A stretch of 64,000 nt of DNA from Siphonodentalium dalli (GCA_032622095.1 CP136066.1:104801319-104865318), one strand, 5' to 3'. Numbered from the stretch's first letter, positions 12,028-23,762 are shown. Notes: generated from the sequence alone by a model not told the origin. Made by a program: numbers and translations.

Positions 12028-12478
12028 GGTTACACTGGTGTAAATGTTTTCCATAGGCCTCACTGCTAACGTTTTAGCGTATGCTGTTGGCTATATAAAT
12101 ATTGGGTCCAAATTTTTTTTTAAATCTGAAAATTTTTCATTTGGGGAAACTTTTTACACAAAAAAATCATGTCTATCTAGCAGGGAATTACCCTTTAAAT
12201 CTTGTGCTTTCGTAACTAGTGTCAGATCCGCATAAAAAAATAATGTCATATTTTAGACCACACCAAAAAATTCAAACTTCACTACAAAGGGTTAATTCCT
12301 GTGCCAATGGCTATTTTACCTATGGGAAATCATAGGGAAGAGGTGTGATGATTTTTTTATGCAAAAAGCACACAAGGCTATCGACCAATCAGGGCCCAGT
12401 GTCTATTTTATTCTCTCCTATATATTCCTCCCGCATCCGCTAGATGTCACTCGGAACCTTATTTACACCAGTGTAACC
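12028..12478. mobile_element. GGTTAC-ended 450-bp element, copy 1
   Basis: Terminal inverted repeats GGTTACACTGGTGTAAAT / ATTTACACCAGTGTAACC bound a 451-bp block. It is flanked by a 4-bp direct repeat TAAA (12024-12027 and 12479-12482). Copy 2 at 13372-13813 is the same sequence in the same orientation with few differences. Subterminal CCATAGGCCTCA is also found in the related element at 37018-37471. Non-autonomous; no protein coded. Confidence 0.85.
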
Positions 12479-12482
12479 TAAA

Positions 12483-13367
12483 GCGATAGCCCGCTTTTTC
12501 GCGGTATAATTGTAACTCCCTACATTTCTTCAGAATTGCCCATCAATGGAAAAAATGTGTTCAAAAACAATATCACTTCTGTGCTTCTTTATTTATCACA
12601 CACAATTTAACCCCACCCCTTTAACACATTATTCATCAAAAAAGCACAATTTTCCACCACAAGTCATGTTCAGGTCCCATTTTCACACATTTTTTGGGTC
12701 TGGTGTTGCAAACTTGGGTCAGCTATGTGAGACTACACGATTCTTTCCATGAGAGAACTTCTGGTGATGTGAGGTCATTGAGTCCAGATCTGATCAGCTG
12801 AGCATCAAGCACATGACTTTATCAGCACAAGGAAGACTAAAATATGACATTTTCAGATCTGCAAGGGTGATCCAAGATAACTGGATGTGGTGTATATTGA
12901 ATTAGTTGAACAAAGATATGCTCTCTTTGAAATGCTGAAGCATTCTCTTAAGTGTGTCCAAGCTTTAGTGCTATTAACCTTCAAATGGCCATACCCACCA
13001 GTAAAAATGACACACTATTATTATATATATCTGTATATCACTGGCTATAAAATCCAAAATACTTGTTAGATTAGCTTCTTATAACAATTGGTATGTGTGT
13101 CGTTGACATGCTCATGTTATGTGTCATTTGCATTATCATGTGACTATTACCACCTTGAATTTTTTTGAAAATACCTTGACAAATTGGCATTTTTTATGAA
13201 AAATCTATCATTTGGCCGATGTAAGTGAAAGAAGACATCAGCAGCAAGAATAGCCACACCATGCATGGGAGATTCATTGGACTGAAAGACCAGGCTGTGA
13301 CAATTGCATTAAAATACTTTAAAGTGACACACAGGAATAAAAAATGCCAAACAGCTCATTTTTTCCC
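12483..13367. other. Spacer between two like-oriented elements
   Basis: About 885 bp with no recognised gene. Flanking direct copies of a mobile element could in principle move this segment as a composite, but nothing here shows that they did. Confidence 0.4.
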
Positions 13368-13371
13368 TTTA

Positions 13372-13813
13372 GGTTACACTGGTGTAAATGTTTTCCATAG
13401 GCCTCAGTGCTAACGTTTTAGCGTATGCTGTTGGCTATATAAATATTGGGTCCAAATTTTTTTTTTAATCTGAAAAATTTACATTTGGGGAAACTTTTTA
13501 CACAAAAAAATCATGTCTATCTAGCAGGGAATTCGCCTTTATATCTTGTGTTTTCGTAACTAGTGTCAGATCCGCATAAAAATAATACTGTCATACTTTA
13601 GACCACACCAAAAAATTCAAACTTCACTACAAAGGGTTAATTCCTGTGCCAATGGCTATTTTAATCATAGGGAAGAGGTGTGATGATTTTTTTATGCAAA
13701 AAGCACACCAGGCTATTGACCAATCAGGGCCCAGTGTCTATTTTATTATCTCCTATATATTCCTTCCGCATCCGCTAGATGTCACTCGGAACCTTATTTA
13801 CACCAGTGTAACC
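13372..13813. mobile_element. GGTTAC-ended 450-bp element, copy 2
   Basis: A 442-bp near-identical copy of 12028-12478, differing by small indels (for example a shorter CTATGGGAAATCATAGGG segment) and substitutions. The flanks read TTTA on the left and TAAA on the right, so a target duplication is not clear here. The AAA outside the tips may belong to a longer inverted repeat. Confidence 0.85.
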
Positions 13814-13817
13814 TAAA

Positions 13818-15100
13818 GGTCGTTCTTAAAACTCATCCCAGACGCCGATAACGACATTATCCGGTCTTATGGTACCCACCTGTGTATATCGTGAGACGGA
13901 AATTACTTCATGTATTGACTGTAATTTTCTGTCTCATTATCTCCCTTAGCTCCATGTTCGTTGAAACCTTTGTTCATTCACGGATATTGCATTCTTCCAA
14001 TACATGGTGTTATGACGTTAAAATCTGACAAAAGTTTTAAATGGTTCATGGTTCCACCTCCAACTTCAATGTATAGGGGGAGATCCGTTATATAATTATA
14101 CAACATCGGCTCACACTCTTCGCAAGATAGATTTTGGGAGTACAAATAAGTAACTAAACGTACTGTTCACCTTTGTACACCCGACACACGAAGTCAACTC
14201 GAAATTAGTAGATATTCACCGAAGCAGTGTATCGGCCCCTGTCGTTTTGTAGCTACATTATGATTTACGTGAACATACATATGTATATGAAAAATGTGTA
14301 CTAAATTCCTATTTGCAATGATTTGTTTATTAAATTGTGTTTTCAACCAAAATCGAGACTCGTGCAATATTACACAAACTGCAACGTGTGCTTTGTGAAT
14401 ATTTGTATCAACCCCGGTTCGAGCTGCTCCACGACATCCTTATGATGTGGTTTTCATGAAGATTTGTACGTTTGCTGGCAAAAGTCAGCACAGTTCCATG
14501 GTAATTCGTACTCATAAATATAAATAAAAAATACTGTATACAGGCCCACATACATGTATGTCACAGGAGTTCATATCTTCCAACAACCTTGCAACTTGTC
14601 GGATTTCACTCTTGGACGAGCCCTTGGCAAATCAGAGAGGGAGACTCCTGGCAGGTCGCACTGAGTTGTTGTCAGAGATGGATTTTGTTACATTGTGTTT
14701 ATCTTACATGGTTCCAATTGCCTATTGTTTTTTCCACTGTCGTCAAACAAATTAAAAGTCAAAAGCAGACATCAGAAGATAACCATCATCCCACGTGATA
14801 ACAAGTCATTCTGCTAAATGATAGCTTAATAACAAAAAACAAACAAAAAACAAAACAAAAGGGTTACCTCCAAACTTTTATTTCGAGTAGACACTCATCA
14901 CAGAACCATGTGAGGAAGAATTATATTATAGGACAGTATTTTCTTTATATGTCATGTAATTTCTTTACCTTTAATATACCAAAAATTTCTGGAAATTTAT
15001 GTCATTACAGTTCTGTGAGCTGTTATGTGATGTATTAATCAATATTTTTGATCCCAATAAAAATTATAAATAAAAAAAAATTATATTTGACATCAAAGTG
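13818..15100. other. No recognised gene
   Basis: AT-rich sequence; an A-rich low-complexity run lies near 14828-14862. Two overlapping frames at 14558-14798 are unconserved. Confidence 0.4.
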
Positions 15101-15175
15101 CCATCGATAGCCACGCGCGTTTCTTTAAAGGCCCTTCGATTACATCCACCGAAGGCCTATTAAAGATGCCATCGA
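15101..15175. repeat. Imperfect 30-bp-arm inverted repeat
   Basis: CCATCGATAG...TCTTTAAAGGCCCTTCG on the left faces CGAAGGCCTATTAAAGATG...CCATCGATGG on the right, around an 11-base loop. This could be a degenerate hairpin MITE. Confidence 0.5.
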
Positions 15176-17210
15176 TGGGGCATTCCTGGTGTGATTAGCG
15201 TGTCCATTGCTTACGAAGCTTTGTCGATTTCCACTGAGCACCAATTGGTGTTCTTCACAAAGGGAAGATATGACTCGGTTATATGCATGGTATATGTTTA
15301 CCAAATACATGTGGTTTGTTGGTGCCTTAGCGTAAATTTATTGTGAAAAATAACACTACGTAACTTTTACGAGGAACACAGTAAATACATTATAAAATGA
15401 CGTCGTCCCGAACTCAGACAATATACGCAATCACAAAATAGCAATTTGATCAAACAGTTTTGTTTTGTCAATTATTGATAATCGACCGCGAAAGGTCCTC
15501 ATTGAGAAATGATGAAGCTCAATGATAAATGATCCCATTAGTTAACTTCCCGTGTTCGCCAGACGTGGTGAGCTTCAACGGGAAGACGGCCACCTAGGTC
15601 ATGTTGTTCCTGCACAATAAGATAATTTTGTTTGATGCTTTGTCAATGGTTCATGTATTATTGTGCAGATAAATATATTGTTGTTCATAAGGAGAAGTTT
15701 GCCGCATGCGTTTGTATGAAGCTCTGAAACATGCCCGCTTGTTTTTTCATGAAGCACCACAGACCGAAGATCAAGTACATATAACAAGTGAAATTGGCAA
15801 CCAGCTTGAACCAAAACAATTACATCATCGACCACAATAACGGGCTTACGCATTAAAACAAATGTTTTCTAAACTGCTCCACAGCTGCTTCCACCATGCT
15901 TTGATTGGCCATGATCAAGTGTAAATATGAGAAATCACTTGCAATAGAATTCCACTTTAGGACATAATGCATCAAGGTGGGCTTCAGCACAGCAGATGAT
16001 ATCGCAGTAGGCCATTTCGTCCGTTTCTAGACTTGGTCTGGGAATCCTTGGGCTCAAACGGAAAAATATTAATAACACACGGAGTGTGACTGTTCCATTG
16101 TGATTTCTTTAATAGTACCCGAGGCTCTGAACTATATTATTATAGGATAGCGATACGGATGTATTTCCATGTCGATAACGACAATATTAGCTAACAAAAG
16201 TGCGACTCGTCGTTGCGCGTGCACAAGTTCTATCTGAGTGTTGTTTCTCTGACATCTCTGACTGTATCTGCTACTGATCAAACAAGTAAGAGCACCATTA
16301 ATCGTATGGAACTTTATATTAACGGTCAATACTGGCAGGTTTGCCGAAATATACATGTACATGTGATATTGTTTTATTATTTTTATTTTTTTTAGATACA
16401 CTTCAACTTCAAAACTTAATGAAAAGTGTCCCTGTTGAAATCCAACATTAATTAAACTCCCACGAAAGAATAAGTTTAAGCTGGAGCTATCAAAATCCGC
16501 AAATATTTACATGCACAAGTACACGTAAATGTATATAGCCGAAACATTTAACTGGTAGGCTTAATGGACTCAAGGCAAGCACAGTGGACATGTATGCCTT
16601 ACGGCAGCTATCATCAACAGTGTATAGATCTGTTCTATTGTCATTATCTCCAACAACGAGATTTCGTCTGTCAAATACACTATGTAAACGTTACTATTGC
16701 ACCTACATTACCGATCAAAGTCCAATAAGTCCAATAATATAACAAAGTGCAACAAACACGTGAAGGTCAAATCATTGAACAATATTCCGAAAACAGATTT
16801 AATCTAGACAAATTGCTGTAACAGGAATGTATACATGACAATGGTTTCAACATCCGAAATATGGTTGTTGGATAATTATTTATTTACAACGTGACTCCGA
16901 GAACAACCAACTATTTTTATTTTCGTTTGTTCTTTTGGGTGATGATCTGTTTCCACTTTTGTGATTTCTCACATATATCCACTGCGAACGTATTGCGTCC
17001 CTTTCAACATAAGATCACAAAGGATATATGCCGTTATATCGTGTAGTAGTCAAGGTCTCCGTAAAGAACATCAATCGGTTATAACAATGCAGATGCAGCC
17101 ATGTATTCCCTCTACCTATCAAGTTGACAAGGCCGCCATCTGGGCTAAGAAGCTTAACGCCATATGACAATTTGCACCAAATAATATTCGCTTTTAAATT
17201 TCTAAGTATC
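15176..17210. other. No recognised gene
   Basis: Frames of 60-90 codons (15599-15853 minus, 16132-16401 minus, 16961-17167 plus) show no family resemblance. Text near 17100-17160 (CCTCTACCTATCAAGTTGACAA) resembles 29770-29800, so at least its end is dispersed repeat. Confidence 0.4.
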
Positions 17211-17214
17211 TAGA

Positions 17215-17760
17215 TTACCTTTCTACAACCGTTCTGTGTCCCAGAAGTCAATGACACTGTAGGTCAACCTGGACACGGGATAATGTCATACAGTACAGTC
17301 AATGTAGTGATAAGGAATGCGGAACGATGAAATGTTTAAGCAATACCAGAGGTCGACCCGAAGAGCCCTATAAACTTTAGGATGACTGTGCATGGTGAAT
17401 TCTTTTTTTGCTGTAGGGCATGCCTAGTTATTCGTGCAAAGAGTAAAATCCAAGATGGTTGCTGGCGGCCATGTTTTAACGAAATAAGGACCATTTCGAA
17501 TGCTCCCGTTTAGATGTCACACATACAATCCATATACAGTTTTGTAACAATCGGATAAGGGGTGTGGTATGTAGGGATGTGCCAAAGGATTTAGCCACGC
17601 CAAGAGGAAAATCCAAGATGGCTATGTTTTCATCGAAAATCTGTGAAATCCATTGCTGTAAATTTTCAAACCAAGCTCCCAATGATTGATTTGGGTTACA
17701 AGGTGTGCCGATGAATATAAATGGTCAAACTTTGAAAGCTCTAAGATGTACCTCTCTTTC
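17215..17760 (+). repeat. Dispersed repeat with internal AAGATGG units
   Basis: It holds two loose units, each with a TCCAAGATGG string followed by ATGTTTT and (A)CGAAAT. Between them is CAATCGGATAAGGGGTGTGG. The same order of motifs occurs at 28878-29440 (CCAAGATGGCTGCTGGCGGC, CAGATAAGGGATG, ATGACACTGTAG). A short piece is also near 59355-59400. No coding frame is conserved between copies. Confidence 0.65.
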
Positions 17761-17809
17761 TGAGAGTCGAAATGTTGGAGTAATTTTGGCGAGTTTTGTT
17801 TAGGTTTGT

Positions 17810-18526
17810 TTATTTGTTTGGAACAATAGGATCAACTTTTCGGAGGACATTTCTCAACCACAGCAGCTGTATCACCTGCGATACAGGTTCTGGAACAGGA
17901 ATAGTGTCAGTCGCCTCAACTTGTGTTGCTAGTGATACACTGACGAGTTTCGTTGGACTCTTTGTATGAGTGATGGCATCAACACTCTCTTGTATGCACG
18001 ATAGCTGAGTATAATAAATAAATAAATCTTGACCGCCTATATATGTTAACATTTATTCATCTCTAAGGGGGTGACAGTAAGACAGTCTAGCCTGACTATG
18101 CCACCCCCTCGAATATACATTACAATATTTGTCAAATGTATTATGTATTAATTTATATATGTATATTGAAATAAAATATCCTATCCTATCCTATCCTATC
18201 CTATCTGACCTGTGGAATGGATGGTCGAGGATCAACTATTTTCTCAGCTTTATATCGTTGAATCTTGAATACATAATCCCAAATGGGACATGAACAATAC
18301 ATTGCAGCATGTGAACCATGACACTTTGAACATATTTTAAGACTCGTATAATCCTTATGATCATGACCAGGAATATGACATCGTGCACATATGTTTTCTT
18401 TAATTTAACAATATTCATGGCCATGGCCATACCCCTGCAATTTAAAAACATTGCAATGGGTTTGAAACATGTGGGCTTAAATCCATCTTCGTATACACAA
18501 CCTTCAATGACGGTGGATGTTCGCAC
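17810..18526 (-). pseudogene. LINE ORF1-like zinc-knuckle remnant, interrupted
   Basis: On the minus strand, codons about 18389-18204 read a tandem knuckle pair. The first, CARCHIPGHDHKDY, has lost its last Cys ligand. The second, CSKCHGSHAAMYC, is a perfect CX2CX3HX4C followed by CPIWDYVFKI, the usual spacing for ORF1 of non-LTR retrotransposons. A stop precedes the first knuckle and the frame ends exactly at the pentanucleotide tail at 18205. That tail belongs to a plus-strand insertion that splits the ORF. Beyond it (18010-17810) the frame continues with text resembling the 11-kb remnant. Inferred nucleic-acid-binding protein; non-functional. Confidence 0.65.
18040..18205 (+). mobile_element. 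3' fragment of a LINE or SINE with (TATCC)n tail
   Basis: A plus-strand segment ends with TATTGAAATAAAA and then about six TATCC units (18177-18205), the pattern of a retroposon 3' end with a simple-sequence tail. It interrupts the minus-strand ORF1 remnant. Its left boundary is uncertain. Confidence 0.5.
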
Positions 18527-18529
18527 CGA

Positions 18530-19866
18530 TTAAAAGGCCCGTTTTGTTTTTTAGCCTTTTACGAGTTTATTCGGAAATCTTCCGTATATATTTGTTTTAA
18601 GATACCTCGTACCAAATTATATACACATAAGTTCGAGGTTCGGACGAACCATGTCCATTTAACAAACAGTAAAACACGAAGAACTAGACCATCCATCAAA
18701 ACATTTCTCAGCTGCTGCAGGCCTACATAAACCGCACTTGGGTGATAGACAAGGGCTTTTGCGAGAACACATTTACATAACTAATTTCAGTCAGAATGAA
18801 CTTACATCACAAAATCACTCGACAATCGTTACCCTAAAGGTCGACGAGAAACAACACAAAATTATGCAAGCCATGATCAGCTGTTGACTCATTTTCTCAT
18901 TTCAAATATTCGCTTCGTTGAGCCAGGTAATTAAGGAGCAACGTAAGTCGAGAATTAGATGTTTAAGCATCTCACTCAATAGGGATGGTCAATTTATCTC
19001 TGTATACAACGCCGTAATTAGCAAATCGATATATCGACATCACCAAACGATTCCAATCTTTGTGATCGCGCGAGACTTTAAGAAATCTTGAGAGCCTATG
19101 CGTGTTCTCGTTCCAGGCGAGATGTTTTACCTGATTTACTACAGTTGCAATGCTTTGTGTCCATTGTTTGGGAATTGCTGGGAGTCGATGTGGTAGTTTT
19201 GTTCACCGGTAACATGCGTTATTCAACAGTTGATCGTCTAGACTGCTGTTCATAACCGGAAGTTGATATTTACTATCTAAAATCGTTAACACATATCGAA
19301 CAGACTAATAGAAAGAGGAAGTACGCGGACTACACAATTACAGAGTTTAACTAGCGTGTGGCTTTTAATTATTTTCCGTGGTTTCTGTCTGTTCTTTAAA
19401 ACGTGTCTTCGTCGAGTGCCGAAGGCGTAATGGCAGTTAAACGCTCTGCCCAGCTTATAGTCACATTTTCTCGTGAAAAACATTCCGATTTATCACCGTA
19501 TACTCACGTACGGAGTTTTATGCATTTTTGGAGCATTTTTATCGTCTATTGGAATTGCAACAGTACTATTAGACCCACTGACACACTTGTATAATATCAT
19601 TCTGTTTAATGATGCTGCTGGTATTGCAACACTACTACTGTTCGTAACATAAAAAAACTACTTTTTGGGGGTAGGTCGACAGAGAGTTTGACAAGAAATA
19701 TTTACAATTACACACTGTTTATGAGCTAGTACATGCGCTCAGTCTACCATCTGAAATCATTACTGTCTGCAAGAAAATAACTAAACATTTTTCGTTGCAT
19801 ATTTTAGTGTTTTTGGTAGGCATTTTCATAACTATTGTGTGTTATCGCGTAAAGGTGTTGTAAAAA
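18530..19866. other. No recognised gene
   Basis: No conserved coding or RNA motif seen. Confidence 0.4.
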
Positions 19867-19991
19867 AGAGAATAATCACTTGATTGAACTGTTGACGTGA
19901 AATAATTCATGAGAGGTTGTATTGATGTAAAAAGTAGTCCCTGCCTCGAATGAATTATTTCACGTCACCAGTTCAATCAAGTGATTATTCT
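19867..19991. repeat. Hairpin MITE-like inverted repeat
   Basis: A 44-bp arm (19867-19910, ending GACGTGAAATAATTCAT) is mirrored by 19950-19991, beginning ATGAATTATTTCACGTC, with few mismatches around a 39-bp loop. Target duplication not clear. Confidence 0.75.
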
Positions 19992-20735
19992 GTTTATAAT
20001 ATTCCAATATAAACATCTGATTTACCAGACATCCGAATAATACCGCCATTATACCCATCAATTTTGATAGCGCGTACGAATACATAAGGCTCTAGTTAAA
20101 GTGACATAATTCACTAGTGAAATTATCGTTTACAATCACTCGAGAAATCAAGGTAAATGACACATAGTTATATAATAAAGTACTGTAACATACTATTGGT
20201 TATAAGGGGTAATGATTTATTCATTCAATGTTAGAATGTTCATTCCTGAAACAACATGTTCAGATTGCTCTGCAAGTTAAATTCCCCAATCTGTATTTAG
20301 TGAATGATATTTCGACAATTGGAAAGTAGGCTGTATAAGTTTGAAAATTCAAACACAAGTGGGTACTAACGATGTTTCAAAAGGGGAAGACCCTCTACTC
20401 ACGTGATGCATGCCATTAGTACGAGGTGTGCAATTCTTATTTGGTGTAAAACGAACTAACTTTGTTAATGTCCATCGGAACATGTAATTAAATGCAAATC
20501 GCTAATGTTGGATGTATATCACTCAAACCCAGTATAACCCAGTTAACAGAGGCGTATTCGTCAATCAACGTGACCTCAATGTGTCTATGTTGATGATAGA
20601 TGCCATCAGTTCCCTACCAAGCTGTGGCTGTTAATACTTCATCTGCCAAACTGTCTTCTGCAAATTAAATGGTATGGCGATACGGCACTACTACATATAT
20701 CAGCATATTTTCGTCGCTTTCTCGTCAATGGTGCT
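19992..20735. other. No recognised gene
   Basis: Nothing supportable beyond short frames. Confidence 0.4.
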
Positions 20736-20739
20736 GCGT

Positions 20740-22015
20740 TTACACCAGCCAGTTCTCCTTACAACAGAACTTGTTTTGAGTCGATAATGTCCTGAACATT
20801 TGAGCGTTTTGGTCATATTATCGACTCATATTGATGCGATTCTAAGCAGATTATGTGCGCACAATGACGCATATAAGCCAACTTACGACTTTTCAGGTGT
20901 ACGCTTTTTAACATGTGTTTTCGCTGTGGCCCGCGATATATGACCATTTCCATAAGAAATAAGAATTTGCTCGCGCTCACTGAAGCAAGCACATTTGAAG
21001 CAATGAACGTTCATATTGAGTCCATGTCTCCATCAATCTGACATATATATTTGACTACTTGATGGGTGTCCAAAACCGCCCAATTGCTAGTAATGGTCCA
21101 CAGCTGTCAATCAAATAATTATTAGCAGACATATTCTACCAATTATGAAAATACATTTTAAGAGCGTACACCTCTAAAGTAGTGAGTTGTACGGAAGCGT
21201 ATTCGGGACATGGTAGAAAACAAATAAAGTCAAAATTTTGACTTTTTATCTCAAAATTTTGACTTTATAAACTCAAAATGTTGACTTTTTATCTCGAAAT
21301 TTTGACTTTAAAACTCAAAATATTGACTTTTTATCTCAAAATTTCGACTTTCTAAGTCAAAATTTTGACTTCATAAACTCAATATTTTGACTTTTTAACT
21401 CGAAATTTTGACTTTCAAACTCAATATTTTGACTTTCAAAGTCAAAATTTTGACTTTTTATCTCAATATTTTGACTTTCAAACTCATTATTTTGACTTTT
21501 TATCTCAATATTTTGACTTTTAAACTCAAAATTTTGACTTTTTATCTCAATATTTTGACTTTTAAACTCAAAATTTTGACTTTTTATCTCGAAATTTCGA
21601 CTTTCAAAGTCAAAATTTTGACTTTCAAAGTCATAATTTTGACTTTTTATCTCAAAATTTTGACTTTTTATCTCAAAATTGACTTAGAACGTCGAAATTT
21701 CGAGATAAAAAGTCAAAATTTTGAGTTTAAAAGTCAAAATATTCAGATGAAAAGTCAAAATTTTGAGTTTATAAAGTCTTTATTTTTTTTCTACCATGTC
21801 CCGAATACGCTTCCGTAGAGTTGCCTTACTTATTTATGTCACTGTCCTTACACAATCTGCTTAGAATCGCCTCATTGTGATTCGATAATGTGACTAAAAC
21901 GCTCTCATTTTCAGCACATTATCGACTCAATGTGAAGAGATTTTAAGCAGATTAACTACCTAAAATAAGTTCTATTCCAAGCAGATAATGTGCGGGTTTT
22001 CGGGAGAACAGGCTG
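20740..22015. mobile_element. Foldback element with long arms, host of a younger insertion
   Basis: The left arm (about 20740-20940) and right arm (about 21140-22015, minus the insertion at 21190-21817) are inverted copies. Shared motifs include GAACTTGTTTTGAGTCGATA versus its mirrored AATAAGTTCTATTCC, CGATTCTAAGCAGATTATGT, CATATTATCGACTCA and GTGTACGCTTTTTAACATGT. A single-arm relative lies at 42370-42640. The 180-bp centre shows nothing coding. Confidence 0.75.
21190..21817. mobile_element. 628-bp element of tandem AAAATTTTGACTTT units
   Basis: Perfect 31-bp terminal inverted repeats begin TACGGAAGCGTATTCGGGAC and end near TGGTAGAAAA. The flanks carry a 6-bp direct repeat GAGTTG (21184-21189 and 21818-21823). 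The interior is about 26 units of roughly 20 bp, TCAAAATTTTGACTTTTTAT-like. Orientation flips near 21685, so the last 100 bp mirrors the first part. The 136-codon frame through it (21408-21818) is a repeat artefact. The paralog at 42570-42575 preserves the empty target site. Confidence 0.9.
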
Positions 22016-22876
22016 CATCTGTGTTCACTCTAATTTCGATATATTTGCAAATTAAGTTTCAGCACCGACCAAATTATACAATCTGATAATACTGGCTATT
22101 CTGAAAGTCCATATTTTATCAACAAAACCTCACACAGTTCTATCCCTGTATGCTGATATAGAATACTAACCAATAGCATGTTATGGTTTAAACACATCTT
22201 ATTGGCTTATTTCAGTGGATCAGACTGATGACACGGTAACCGAACCTTATCCAAAATGTAACATTGTAAAAAGTTGCAATCACATCGCTAGTACCTTTTC
22301 GATAACTACAAACGTAAATATTTAGTTAAATAATTTGGGACGAGTTATTGGTTTACAAACACTCGGCATTGATTCTCGAAGAGTAACTGCATATCATTTC
22401 TTGATAAAATGACGCTGCTCTCGACATATTTTGGATATCAAAATATTTGGGTACAGATACTGTCTTTCTGAATACCACTGCGAGATGTTCCACTTCAAAT
22501 CGGACACGGCGCATAAAGCCTCTATCAATAACATGCACCAACATCACAAATATTCAAATATTCCCCGAGGAAAATCTCATTGAAATGAGGAAACTTAATC
22601 AACACAATCGCCGCTCGATTTCGCACGATTTGTTATTGATTCTTGGTTTTTATTTTCTTGGATAGAGTGCATTCCAACCTGCAAACATAATTCCGCGAAC
22701 CGCAAGTTTAATTGAATGCAGAACCACGAGGTCAATTTAAATTTTAGGTTTTAATGGCAGGTGGTTTATGTCTGAAATTGGATGAGTGAGCTCGTATTTC
22801 CTTTGGAAAATTGATTGAAAGATAACGATGCTCTCATGGATACATAGGGATTCTGGTGTTCCGATTGGGTATAATA
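22016..22876. other. No recognised gene; short dispersed block
   Basis: 22780-22850 (GGATGAGTGAGCTCGTATTT...) matches 27158-27230 (GGATGAGCGAGCTGTTATTT...). Nothing coding recognised. Confidence 0.45.
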
Positions 22877-23400
22877 TTTAAAGATACGGGCGGCGTTGGC
22901 GGTGGGTATGCCGTTAAAATATTCACCTCAATCAAAAACCACCATAAACAGAAAAAAATATAGACATACCTTGTTCTTATACCAATAAGAAATATGGCAT
23001 AAACAGTATGTTATTGTCAATTTGTTCCCTTTGTTACGTAAACAAAAGCAAAAAAAAACGTTACGTTACTTGGCTTTTGTTTAGATCCGGATATGGTAAA
23101 CATAAAGAGCGTAATTTGTTACTGTTTTCCTGATATGGAAATAATAAAGAGCGTTTATATCATTTTTGTGCGATTAACCAATATAATTGCGCTGTGTTAT
23201 GTAAACAGAAGCACACCTTCTGTGACACGAACTGGCTCTTGTTTACGTACACCATCGTACGTCTTGACGACAATATAATATTTAAGCGCTGATTATGTTT
23301 GGCATATGAACAAAACTATATGTATTTTAATATTCTTTCTGTTGATGGTGATTTGAACAAATATGAATATTTCTGCAACGAACGCCACCCGTGCCTTTAA
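22877..23400 (+). mobile_element. 525-bp TIR element, copy 1 (paralog at 58680)
   Basis: The ends read TTTAAAGATACGGGCGGCGT and, inverted, TTAAAGGCACGGGTGGCGTT. The 58680-59183 copy shares the whole order of motifs: GGCGGTGGGTAT, CATAAACAGTATGTTAT, GTAAACAAAAGCA, GGTAAACATAAAGAGCGT, CTGATATGGAA, AAGAGCGTTTAT and GAACAAATATGAATATTT. A degenerate third piece lies at about 31860-31970. No transposase encoded; target duplication unclear. Confidence 0.8.
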
Positions 23401-23413
23401 TATGCTGTGTAAT

Positions 23414-23754
23414 CAGTGACGTGGCGACAAAGAACGGAGGTAAAAATATCCGACACGTTAGTTGAAAACTTAGGTTGATATTTTCCAACCAGACCAACAG
23501 TCGTAAATTTTCTTACTTTGTTTTCAATATTTTGGACTCGTATTGACATCGGTTTAGAAATTATCAAATCTAAGTGGGTACCAGGTTGGAAATTTCCAGC
23601 AGACAGAAAGGTTTAGTCGGAAAATTCCAACCCGAAGGGTGCAAATAGAATGTCCATAACTTAGGGAGTTTGTTCTGCTTCAAGGGGGTGGGGTACAGTT
23701 GGGAATTTCATGGTGGGCACCCCCACCCACGAAGACCCATCTAGTCACGTCTTG
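23414..23754. mobile_element. Small hAT-like non-autonomous element
   Basis: 341 bp between CAGTGACGTGGCGAC and AGTCACGTCTTG. A perfect 8-bp direct repeat TGTGTAAT flanks it (23406-23413 and 23755-23762). Eight-bp duplications and CAG-starting tips are typical of the hAT superfamily. The interior carries GTTGGAAATTTCCAGC-like palindromes. Larger relatives are at 37663-38720 and 56595-57644. Confidence 0.85.
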
Positions 23755-23762
23755 TGTGTAAT

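Noticed and set aside
12028-13813. Composite transposon or LTR retroelement made of two like-oriented 450-bp repeats
   Set aside because: The repeats have their own inverted tips; copy 1 has its own TAAA duplication, and the spacer has no gag/pol or primer-binding site, so two independent insertions or a duplication are simpler.
14400-14460. CCCCGGTTCGAGCTGC resembling a tRNA T-arm
   Set aside because: No matching A box, acceptor pairing or cloverleaf could be drawn around it.
21408-21818. 136-residue open frame of repeated ILTFKLK-like units
   Set aside because: It is the in-frame reading of a 20-bp tandem repeat within a TIR-bounded element, not a protein gene.
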